A stretch of 64,000 nt of DNA, from positions 24,043-88,042 of the forward strand of contig JACFNP010000006.1 in NCBI GenBank assembly GCA_019454835.1. Reading direction: 5' to 3'. Position numbers and translations under genes: made by a program. The DNA is from Rubellimicrobium sp. (GTDB taxonomy: Bacteria > Pseudomonadota > Alphaproteobacteria > Rhodobacterales > Rhodobacteraceae). This document shows, piece after piece, positions 8,669-17,318 of this stretch (position 1 is its first letter; every line of letters starts with the position of its first letter). Under the pieces are notes generated by a model that was not told the origin of the DNA, ran no database searches, and saw only the letters and a program-made list of their open reading frames with translations.

Positions 8669-10024
8669 TCAGGCGGGTTTGGCGGCATTCGAGACGAAAA
8701 GCTGCGGCTGGCGCGTGCCTTCGGGCAGGCGTTTGGCTGCGTCGATGTCGAGCAGGCGGCGGGTGCGCAGGAATTGCGCCACGAGGCCCAGCGTGCCGGC
8801 CAGCATGACGACGACGCAGATGCGGAACGGGATCGCCAGCCCGAAAAGCAGCGCCAGCGTCGCGGCCCATGTCCCGGCGTGATAGGTCCAGAACCATTTC
8901 AGGGCGCGCTTCTCGACGACCAGATCCTGCACGCGCGGCGTCGGCATCCTGCCCATGACCGGGCCGTAGGTCTCCAGCCAGGTCATGAAGGCGACGATCT
9001 TGAACAGTTGCGACAGGCCCAGCCCGGTCAGCCAGCCGAAGGCCGCGAAGAACACCACCGCGCCTGCCTGATTGCCCAGTTGCCCGAAGACGGCAAGCAC
9101 CACCACCAGCACCGCGAGCGCGGCAAGGTTGGCCAGCGCCACGCCCGCCATGCGTGAGTTGAGCTCGATCACCGGGCGGCGGCGCTTGCGGTAGAGGAAC
9201 ACGACATCCATGCCGTAGGGCACCAGCGCGCCGACGGCGAGCACCAGCGCGGCGGTCAGCGCCAGCATCAGGTTGCCGTTGGCAAGCACGACCACGATGC
9301 CGCCCACGACCGCGACAGCCAGCGCCGCCGCGCCGAGGACCAGCGCGATGCGGGTGCTCTGCCGTTTCAGTTCGGGGGACAGCATGAACATGGCCAGCAG
9401 CCGGTAGCTGACGCCCATCGCGGTGAAGGTCAGCCAGCCGCCCAGACCGGCGATGGCGTGCAGCGGGATGCCCGCCGCCGTCAGCGTGACCAGCCATGCC
9501 GCCTGCCCGCCGCCGAGCGCGGTGGCGAACACGGCGCCCAGGCCCACGGTGAAGACGGCGGCGACCAGCCCCGCGATAACGAACCAGACCGGCAGCGGCA
9601 CGTCCTCGGCAGCCAGCAGCGTCGCGCCGAGGTTCCACAGGATCAGGCCGAAGCCCGCGATCAGCAGCACGGCGGCGGCGGCGAAATACGGCACCTGCGT
9701 CTGCAGGATGCCGCCGAACTGCAGGAAGGCCAGCACCAGCGCCACCAGCCCCACCACCAGCGCCAACAGCGCGGGCCAGGCCAGTGCGTCGCTATACAGC
9801 GTATGCGCCACCAGCACCGGCAGGAACTGGAGCAGGGCGCCGCACATCAGCAGGCTCAGCCAGCCGATGGCGGTGACATGCACGACGATGAGGCTGCCCG
9901 CGTCGGCGATCCCTTCGGAGGGATAGCCCGTGCCCGCCGCCATCAGCACCAGCGCCACGATGAGCGCGACGAGCGCGACGGAAAAGAAGGACATGGTCCA
10001 GCGCGAGAGGGTGGCACCGATCAT
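8669..10024 (-). CDS. 12-helix membrane protein, heme-copper oxidase I / NnrS-like
   Basis: A 451-residue integral membrane protein with about 12 hydrophobic segments. Histidines that could bind heme or metal lie in conserved-looking helices: H49 (VVHVTAIGWLSLL), H74 (LVAHTLYS), H189 (IPLHAIAGLGGWLTF) and one near residue 390 (WTYHAGTWAA). The layout recalls the heme-copper oxidase subunit I / NnrS type of fold, but the HPEVY and double-His CuB motifs of oxidases are missing. I therefore do not call it a reductase. Location between two DUF2249 genes in a divergent operon with an NsrR-type regulator suggests a role in NO response. Confidence 0.7.
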   Translation of the reverse strand: MIGATLSRWTMSFFSVALVALIVALVLMAAGTGYPSEGIADAGSLIVVHVTAIGWLSLLMCGALLQFLPVLVAHTLYSDALAWPALLALVVGLVALVLAFLQFGGILQTQVPYFAAAAVLLIAGFGLILWNLGATLLAAEDVPLPVWFVIAGLVAAVFTVGLGAVFATALGGGQAAWLVTLTAAGIPLHAIAGLGGWLTFTAMGVSYRLLAMFMLSPELKRQSTRIALVLGAAALAVAVVGGIVVVLANGNLMLALTAALVLAVGALVPYGMDVVFLYRKRRRPVIELNSRMAGVALANLAALAVLVVVLAVFGQLGNQAGAVVFFAAFGWLTGLGLSQLFKIVAFMTWLETYGPVMGRMPTPRVQDLVVEKRALKWFWTYHAGTWAATLALLFGLAIPFRICVVVMLAGTLGLVAQFLRTRRLLDIDAAKRLPEGTRQPQLFVSNAAKPA

Positions 10025-10082
10025 GGGCAGAGCCTTTCAGGAAGTCGCGCCGGACCGCAAGACCCGGCGCGGGCAGGGTGGA

Positions 10083-10340
10083 TCAGGCCGCGTCGGCCTT
10101 CTTGGCGATCTCGACGCGCCAGACTTCGGGGCCCTGCTCGATATAGGTCCAGTTGAACTGGCCCGGATATTCGGCCTCGAGCTGGTAATACAGCGGCTTG
10201 GGGTCGTGATCGTTCACGAGGATGAACCGCTTGCCCGGCTGCAGCTCGTCCACAAGCTGGAAAATCTTCGCGTGACGCTGCATGGGGATGAGCGAGCGGA
10301 CATCGACGATATCGGCGTCGCTCGTGTTTGTATCGGTCAT
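10083..10340 (-). CDS. Single-domain DUF2249 protein
   Basis: An 85-residue protein with one DUF2249 unit: VDVRSLIPMQRHAKIFQLVD, GKRFILVNDHDPKPLYYQLE and a C-terminal WRVEIAKK. I start at MTDTNTSD (10338-10340), preceded by AAGGATCAGCGACC; the longer reading to 10424 runs into the operator region. It is the first gene of the minus-strand operon 10340-7241 and starts about 100 bases from the NsrR-type palindrome. The family is common near NO reductase and nitrite reductase genes; its chemistry is not known. Confidence 0.85.
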   Translation of the reverse strand: MTDTNTSDADIVDVRSLIPMQRHAKIFQLVDELQPGKRFILVNDHDPKPLYYQLEAEYPGQFNWTYIEQGPEVWRVEIAKKADAA

Positions 10341-10437
10341 GGTCGCTGATCCTTGTTCAATGGCAGGTGACCCGGCGGGGTGTCCGTGCCACAGGCGGCG
10401 GACAATCCCCGGATCGCGGCGCATCCTTCTTCCCGTT

Positions 10438-10460
10438 AAGATACATTGTCAATATATCTT
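10438..10460. promoter_or_regulatory. NsrR-type operator, 11-1-11 palindrome
   Basis: The arms AAGATACATTG and CAATATATCTT flank a single T; ten of eleven positions are complementary. The length, spacing and the AT-rich AAGATRYATTG shape match the known NsrR operator type. It lies in the divergent region between the DUF2249 gene (start 10340) and the Rrf2 gene (start 10557), so it could control both directions. It stands out in DNA that is otherwise very GC-rich. Confidence 0.8.
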
Positions 10461-10556
10461 ATCCACGCGGCCACTGCGGCAACGGGCTGCCCTTGTCCCG
10501 GCGGCGTGAAGCGGGGATGATGGGGAGCCCCCCATCGGTCTGGAAGGCGCACCCGG

Positions 10557-11039
10557 ATGCGACTGACATCTTTTTCCGATTATGCCCTGCGGGCGTTGAT
10601 GTATGCCCATGCGCGCGAGGGGCGGCTGGTCACCATCGAGGAGACCGCCAACACCTACGGCATTTCCCGCGCGCATCTGATGAAGGTGGTGAACATCCTG
10701 ACGCGCGAGGGATTCCTGCGCGGCGTGCGCGGCCGGTCCGGCGGGTTCACGCTGGCGCGTCCGGCGTCCGAGATCAACCTCGGTGCCGTGGTGCGGGCGA
10801 CCGAGCCGGATTTCGCGCTGGTCGAATGTTTCAACCCCGCGAATCGCTGCGCCATCGCCAGCGTGTGTTCCCTGCCGGTGATCCTGAACGAGGCGCTGGG
10901 CGCCTTCGCGGCGGTGCTCGACCGGCACACGCTGGCGGACATCGCGCTGGTCCCGGCGGATTTCGCGCTGCCGAAGGACGAACCGGCACCCCGGCGCGGG
11001 CCGTATCTGACCGAGGCGCCCGAGGAAGCGGCGGGGTGA
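10557..11039 (+). CDS. nsrR: Rrf2-family regulator, NsrR-type NO sensor
   Basis: A 160-residue Rrf2 regulator. The N-terminal winged helix-turn-helix is MRLTSFSDYALRALMYAH with ISRAHLMKVVNILTREGFL and the wing GRSGGFTLARP. Three cysteines at 91, 98 and 104 (ECFNPANRC, then SVC) match the cluster-binding Cys set of NsrR, which senses NO through a 4Fe-4S or 2Fe-2S cluster. It sits opposite an operon of NO-associated genes across a matching operator. The last 98 bp of the gene are duplicated at 11916-12013. Confidence 0.85.
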   Translation: MRLTSFSDYALRALMYAHAREGRLVTIEETANTYGISRAHLMKVVNILTREGFLRGVRGRSGGFTLARPASEINLGAVVRATEPDFALVECFNPANRCAIASVCSLPVILNEALGAFAAVLDRHTLADIALVPADFALPKDEPAPRRGPYLTEAPEEAAG

Positions 11040-11041
11040 GG
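10944..11041 (+). repeat. 98-bp direct repeat, left copy (3' end of nsrR)
   Basis: This covers the last 32 codons and the stop of nsrR. It is repeated at 11916-12013 with a single mismatch (A at 10974, C in the other copy). The spacing is 972 bp. Between the copies lies the DUF2335 gene. The intact gene is clearly the source because reading frame and domain are continuous only here. Confidence 0.9.
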
Positions 11042-11048
11042 AGGGGCG

Positions 11049-11531
11049 CTACCTGCCGTTGCGCCCCTTGATGAAGGCAACGACCCCGCCGATCGCGGCT
11101 GCCCCGAGGAAAAGGCCGGGCACGACCGGATTGTCGGTGATGAACAACGTCCCGAACGCGGCAACGATCATCAGCGCGAACAGCCCGGCACCGATCAACA
11201 TGCCGAGCTTGCGGTCGGCAATTTCGGCGTCGATGGCCGTCTGCTCCATGGCTGCATTGTGATCGAGCGTGCGCTCGGCCATGGACAGGATCCGTTCGGC
11301 GGCCCCCGGAAGCGTGTCCTCGTACTCCCTGAGGTGCTTGGGGTGCGGCATCGGGCCGAAGAACTGTTCGCTGACCACGATCCGGGTGATCTGGCGCGCA
11401 ACATCGGGCAGATCGCGCCGCGCGACCCGGCCTTCGAGCGCGCGTTCGATGGCATCTTCGATGCGGAGCGATTCTGCGGACGGGGAATCAGCCCCGTCCG
11501 GGTCTGCTGAACGTGCCGGATGTCTTGCCAA
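11049..11531 (-). CDS. DUF2335 family membrane protein
   Basis: A 160-residue predicted membrane protein. The DUF2335 signature is clear: FFGPMPHPKHLREYEDTLPG, then AAERILSMAERTLDHNAAME and two C-terminal transmembrane helices (GMLIGAGLFALMIVAAFGTLF and VPGLFLGAAAIGGVVAF) ending in a basic tail. The function is unknown, and the family is often found on mobile or variable regions. The start is uncertain: the reading opens with a TTG at 11529-11531 and has only a weak AAGG upstream. It converges on nsrR with a 9-base gap and lies between the two copies of the nsrR-end duplication. Confidence 0.75.
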   Translation of the reverse strand: MARHPARSADPDGADSPSAESLRIEDAIERALEGRVARRDLPDVARQITRIVVSEQFFGPMPHPKHLREYEDTLPGAAERILSMAERTLDHNAAMEQTAIDAEIADRKLGMLIGAGLFALMIVAAFGTLFITDNPVVPGLFLGAAAIGGVVAFIKGRNGR

Positions 11532-11915
11532 CGCTGTGCCTTTCGGCCTGAAGGGCAGTTCTCATCGCGTTGCCGACTTTTCCCCACGAGAGGGACACGA
11601 GATCGTTCCGGCGCGTGTGGAGCACGGTTTCGCGGTGGCCGAAAACAGCACGATAGGGCGATGAAAACCCCGCTGCGAAGCCCCTGCGGAACGATACTCT
11701 GGTTGCCGGATGCATCTGTTGCCCCCCTGCGTTCAGGCAGGAATGTAGTCATGTGCGCCGCAACTTGGAAGCATCATCCTCCGGACAGGTAAAGGAATGG
11801 TTACTTTCGCCGGTGCACATCGTGATTTTTCAACGTCGGGGCTGCGCTGGCCGTTTGCTGCCCATCTGCCTTTATTCCGAAACAGGCTCCGAAGCGGGCG
11901 GTCGGCCCCGAACCT
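11532..11915. other. Gap upstream of the DUF2335 gene, no gene seen
   Basis: These 384 bases contain no reading frame I can support on either strand. Base composition is less GC-rich than the genes around. A purely local feature is a run CCCCCCTGCGTTCAGGCAGG near 11723. The right end joins directly to the duplicated end of nsrR at 11916. Confidence 0.5.
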
Positions 11916-12013
11916 GCGCTGGTCCCGGCGGATTTCGCGCTGCCGCAGGACGAACCGGCACCCCGGCGCGGGCCGTATCTGACCGAGGCGCCCGAGGAAG
12001 CGGCGGGGTGAGG
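11916..12013 (+). pseudogene. Duplicated 3' fragment of nsrR
   Basis: A 98-bp copy of the nsrR 3' end, 97 of 98 bases identical to 10944-11041, including the stop codon. It has no start and no DNA-binding part, so it is a remnant. The near identity implies a recent event. The copies could have arisen by tandem duplication with loss of the middle, or by insertion of the intervening DUF2335 segment. Confidence 0.85.
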
Positions 12014-12018
12014 GGGTG

Positions 12019-12324
12019 TCAGGGACCGGCGGCCCCCGACCCGACCAGATACTGGGCGATTGCCAGCAGGCCTCCGATGATCGTCACGATCACCGCGATG
12101 CCGGGATAGCCGGGCAGCATCGACACCTTGCCCTTGAGTTCCGCCAGATCGGCCCGCGTCGCGGATATGTCCCTGCGCAGACCGCCGACCTCGTATTCAA
12201 GTCCCTGAATCCGTTGTTCCAGCAAGAAACCGCCTCCTCCTCCGCCAGCAGGACCACCGGCGCTGCGCGCCGGTCTGTCCGTGGACGGCACGCCGAAATT
12301 GCCCCGGACGATATTGTCACCCAT
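12019..12324 (-). CDS. Small coiled-coil protein with C-terminal membrane anchor
   Basis: A 101-residue protein. A Gly-rich N-terminus (PAGGGGGG) precedes a heptad-type helix at about residues 34-68 (LLEQRIQGLEYEVGGLRRDI, SATRADLAELKGKVSMLPGY) and one transmembrane helix at about 73-96 (IAVIVTIIGGLLAIAQYLVG). Such short coiled-coil plus anchor proteins are common hypotheticals, some of them phage-linked. I do not assign a function. The ATG start is clean; the gene sits 5 bases from the nsrR fragment in the accessory patch. Confidence 0.65.
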   Translation of the reverse strand: MGDNIVRGNFGVPSTDRPARSAGGPAGGGGGGFLLEQRIQGLEYEVGGLRRDISATRADLAELKGKVSMLPGYPGIAVIVTIIGGLLAIAQYLVGSGAAGP

Positions 12325-12775
12325 CAGGCGTCTCCGGTCCAGTGGGGCTGTTCGGCTGGTTCGGGATCAGGCCCAGGGTTACGGCGCTGAATGACTGCAT
12401 CGCGCCGCAAAGAGCCACAAATGGAGCATACAATCGTGAATGTCGGATATCGGATATCACGCACAACGTGGCGCTGCGATGCAATGCCGACAGCATAGAA
12501 GCCTGGCTGCGCCGACTTTAAGGCGCGGTGTATTCGCCGACCAACGCCAGCCGCGCGGGCGCCAGCCGGTGGACGTACGCGCGCCTCTGATCCCGTCCGA
12601 AGCGCCTGCAGCCTGACCCCCTTGCGCCCGGCCCGGTGCCGGTGCGCTCACAAGCTTCCGCGTCGGGCCTGTCGCGGGAGAGTGCCGAACTGCCGTCCCT
12701 TCGGGGGCGGCTTTTTTCGTTGCTGGCGTCGTGTATGATCGAAGCTGAACCGAATGGCTGGCAGGAACCTTGATC
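12325..12775. other. 451-base gap, no gene seen
   Basis: No supportable gene. The stretch has lower GC than its neighbours, especially 12411-12500, with a short tandem GGATATCGGATATC near 12444. A minus-strand reading through 12457-12825 is antisense, has no domain-like sequence and overlaps the next gene's start. It belongs to the accessory patch between nsrR and tRNA-Glu. Confidence 0.5.
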
Positions 12776-13123
12776 GTGACTTTGTTGCCGCTTCTTACCG
12801 CGTTCGGGCTTGGCTCAATCGTCACGGCCCTTGTTCAAGCTTTTCTGGCACAACGGTCGATGCAGGACGAACGTAGCTTTCGCGAGAAACAAACAGCATA
12901 TGTGGGCTTGCTTGAGGCGTATCACCGCGCCGCCGTCGAAGGCACCGACGAAGCCGCCAAGAATTTCGCATATTGGCAGATGCGGTGTGAACTGGTCGCG
13001 CCGGAAGCTGTTCGCCGCGCGATTGGACGGATCGTAGAAACCAACGATGACAGAACGGGCCGCACGAAGGCGCATGAAGACCTGAAAGCTGCGCTGCGGG
13101 TTGATCTTGGAGTGACGAAGTAG
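12776..13123 (+). CDS. Small membrane-anchored hypothetical protein
   Basis: A 115-residue protein with one N-terminal transmembrane helix (LLPLLTAFGLGSIVTALVQA) and a soluble helical tail carrying FREKQTAYVGLLEAYHRAA and NFAYWQMRCELVAPEAVRRA. I choose the GTG at 12776 because GCAGGA lies 9 bases upstream; a TTG at 12770 is too close to that site. It is a type of short hypothetical often found in variable regions. GC content is visibly lower than in flanking core genes, which fits recent acquisition. Confidence 0.65.
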   Translation: MTLLPLLTAFGLGSIVTALVQAFLAQRSMQDERSFREKQTAYVGLLEAYHRAAVEGTDEAAKNFAYWQMRCELVAPEAVRRAIGRIVETNDDRTGRTKAHEDLKAALRVDLGVTK

Positions 13124-13265
13124 CCGATCCCGTCTTCACGAATGCGTGATCGTTTCCAGTCTGCGACCGGGCCAGAACGGGCAGTCCCGCCCACTGGGCA
13201 ACGCTTAGGCAGAGGAAAGCGGCTCTAAAATTCCGCTGTAAAATCAATTACTTACGAGGAAAAAG

Positions 13266-13340
13266 TGGTAGCCCGTAGGGGAGTCGAACCCCTCTTTCCA
13301 GGTTGAAAACCTGGCGTCCTAACCGATAGACGAACGGGCC
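13266..13340 (-). tRNA. tRNA-Glu (UUC)
   Basis: A complete cloverleaf on the minus strand. The acceptor stem GGCCCGT pairs with ACGGGCT, the anticodon stem CCAGG/CCTGG holds loop TTTTCAA with anticodon TTC, and the T arm is AGGGGTTCGACTCCCCT. The discriminator A and an encoded CCA follow, then a T run. Length is 75 nt with CCA. It bounds the accessory patch at 11042-13265 on the right. Confidence 0.96.
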
Positions 13341-13407
13341 GGCCTGTCGGTGAGCGGCTGCTTACGGTATGGCGTCGCGGGGTGCAAGGGGGATGTCGTG
13401 CGAAGGC

Positions 13408-13582
13408 GGGGCAATCGGGCGAACTGCATGTCCCGTCATTGCGAGGCGAAGCCGAAGCAACCCCGACCGCTTGCGCATGACTATCGGGGTTGCTTCGTCG
13501 GCTGCGCCGCCTCGCAATGACGGGATTTGCGGGCGGCGGTGCCGTGCCAGCCCGCGCAGGGCCGTTCGCCCGATTCCCCTGC
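13408..13582. mobile_element. MITE-A copy 4
   Basis: The outer inverted ends are GGGGCAATCGGGCGAAC at 13408 and TTCGCCCGATTCCCCT at about 13565-13580; the core palindrome is 13434-13521. The flanks GTGCGAAGGC (13398-13407) and GCGCGAAGGC (13583-13592) match 9 of 10. It lies between tRNA-Glu and the end of recJ and fills most of that gap. Confidence 0.75.
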
Positions 13583-13598
13583 GCGCGAAGGCGGGGCT

Positions 13599-15331
<1,733 letters not shown>

Positions 15332-15335
<4 letters not shown>

Positions 15336-16297
15336 TGGATGCGGTGCCGGTAGGACATGCGCCGCACCGAGCCGGTCTTGGACCGCATGAGCAGGGTTTC
15401 CGCCGTCACCCAGCCCGGCTCGCGGCGGATGCCGGGCAGGAGGTTGCCGTCGGTCACGCCGGTGGCGGCAAAGATCACGTCGCCGGTGACCAGATCGTCG
15501 CGGGTATAGACCCGGTCGAAATTGGTGATCCCCGCCTTGCGGGCGCGGGCGCGTTCGTCGTCGTTGCGGAACACGAGACGGCCGAAGAACTGCCCGCCCA
15601 TGCAGCGCAGCGCCGCCGCCGCCAGCACGCCCTCGGGGGCGCCGCCCTGGCCCATGTACATGTCGATGCCGGTGCGCCCCGGTTCGGCGGTGTGCATGAC
15701 GCCCGCCACGTCGCCGTCGGTGATGAGACGGATCGCCGCGCCGGTCGCGCGGATTTCCGCGATCATCTCGTCATGGCGCGGGCGTTCCAGCACGCAGACG
15801 GTGATGTCGCGCGTCGAGCAGCCCTTCGCCGCCGCCAGCGCCGAGACCCGCTCGGCGGGGCTCATGTCCATGGTCACGACGCCCTGCCGGTAGCCGGGGC
15901 CGACGGCGAGCTTGTCCATGTAGGTGTCGGGCGCGTGCAGCAGCGACCCTTTCGGCCCCATGGCGATGACGGCCAGCGAATTGGGCATGTCCTTGGCGCA
16001 AAGCGTCGTGCCTTCCAGCGGGTCGAGCGCGATGTCCACCGCCGGGCCGTCGCCGGACCCCACTTCCTCGCCGATATAGAGCATCGGCGCCTCGTCGCGT
16101 TCGCCCTCGCCGATCACGACGGTGCCCCGGATGTCGAGCTTGTTCAGCTCGCGCCGCATCGCATCGACGGCGGCCTGGTCGGCGGCCTTCTCGTTGCCGC
16201 GTCCGACGTGATCGGCGCAGGCGATGGCGGCGGCTTCGGATACCCGGGCAAGCCCGAGCGAGAGCATACGGTCCTGAAAGTCGCCGGTTGCGGCCAT
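15332..16297 (-). CDS. glpX: Class II fructose-1,6-bisphosphatase
   Basis: A 321-residue cytosolic phosphatase of gluconeogenesis and, in some relatives, the Calvin cycle. Metal and substrate motifs of the GlpX family are visible: VVIGEGERDEAPMLYIGEEV near residue 56, then DIALDPLEGTTLCAKDMPNS near residue 85 and YMGQGGAPEGVLAAAALRCMG near 190. The start ATG at 16295-16297 has a strong AGGAGG upstream; the longer reading to 16378 lacks support. The glpX-recJ pairing with overlapping ends is common in Rhodobacterales. Confidence 0.95.
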
Positions 16298-16489
16298 GGG
16301 TGCCTCCTGCTGCTGGCTGTCGTCTGGTAGCCTGCCCGGCGTGGCCACGGCAAGCCGCGTGATGCCGCATGGGCGCATCGGCGCCCGGTTCCGGTGCCCG
16401 CCGAGGAAATGCGTTCCCTGTGACGCGCGCCTGCCCTAATGTCGCCGGGACCGGCGGGCAGCGTGCAGGAGAGAAAGCGGAGTGGGCGC

Positions 16490-17311
16490 ATGGAGCTGAT
16501 GTTGCGCGCGGTGCTGGCGGCGTTTGTCGCCCTGACCGGGGCGGGCGGGCTTGCGGCCGATCCCGGTCCCGTGGCGCTGCGCACCGGCAATGATGCGCGC
16601 GGCTGGGAAGGGGTCGGCAGGCTCGAGATCGCGGGCAAGGGCTTCTGCACCGCGACGCTGATCGCGCCCGGTCTGGTGCTGACGGCAGCGCATTGCCTGT
16701 TCGAGCGCGACAGCGGCGCGCCGGTCGCGGTGGACCGGCTGGAATTTCGCGCGGGCTGGCGCGACGGGCGGGCCGGGGCCTATCGCGGCGTCCGCCGCGC
16801 GGTCACCCATCCCGCCTATGTTGCCGATGCCGGGTCCGAAACCCGCGTCAGCCGCTGGGATCTGGCGCTGATCGAACTTGCCCAGCCGATCCGCTCCAGC
16901 GAGGTGCGCCCCTTCACGATCGGCCATGACGTTCCGGTCGGCACCGAGGTCGGCGTGGTCTCGTATGCCCGCGACCGGGCCGAGGCGCCGTCGCTTCAGC
17001 AGATGTGCCCGGTCGTGGCCGAGGACGAGGGGATCCTGGTCCTGTCCTGCGAGGTCGATTTCGGTTCCTCCGGCGCGCCGGTGTTCCGGCTTGCGGACGG
17101 GGTGGCCGAGGTGGTCTCGGTCGTGTCCGCCAAGGCCGAGCTGAACGGCGAGCGGGTTGCGGTCGGCATGGAGCTTGCACAGCCGCTGGCCGAGTTGCGC
17201 GCCGCGCTGGCCGATACCAGCTTTGCCGCGACCCCGCCGGGTGCGGTGCGGGTGATCCGCCCCGGCGAGCGGATCGAGACCGGCGCGCGCTTTGTCCGGG
17301 CGGCCGAGTGA
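16490..17311 (+). CDS. Secreted trypsin-like serine protease
   Basis: A 273-residue exported S1-type protease. A signal peptide spans residues 1-23 (LRAVLAAFVALTGAGGLAA). The catalytic triad is visible: H68 in GLVLTAAHCLF, D124 in SRWDLALIEL and S194 in EVDFGSSGAPVF. The size fits the short bacterial trypsin-like group found in the periplasm or outside the cell. The chosen ATG follows GGAG; an alternative ATG lies 9 bases on. It is followed 7 bases later by the PLD-family lipoprotein gene, so the two probably form one transcript. Its substrate cannot be told. Confidence 0.88.
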   Translation: MELMLRAVLAAFVALTGAGGLAADPGPVALRTGNDARGWEGVGRLEIAGKGFCTATLIAPGLVLTAAHCLFERDSGAPVAVDRLEFRAGWRDGRAGAYRGVRRAVTHPAYVADAGSETRVSRWDLALIELAQPIRSSEVRPFTIGHDVPVGTEVGVVSYARDRAEAPSLQQMCPVVAEDEGILVLSCEVDFGSSGAPVFRLADGVAEVVSVVSAKAELNGERVAVGMELAQPLAELRAALADTSFAATPPGAVRVIRPGERIETGARFVRAAE

Positions 17312-17318
17312 GGGCAGG

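Noticed and set aside
12457..12825. Minus-strand frame of 122 codons in the gap before the 12776 gene
   Set aside because: No domain-like sequence, no ribosome-binding site, and antisense to the start of a better gene.
13266..13340. tRNA-Glu as integration site of the adjacent accessory patch
   Set aside because: I looked for a repeat of the tRNA 3' end (GTAGCCCGTAGGGGAG) to the left as far as nsrR and found none, and there is no integrase gene.
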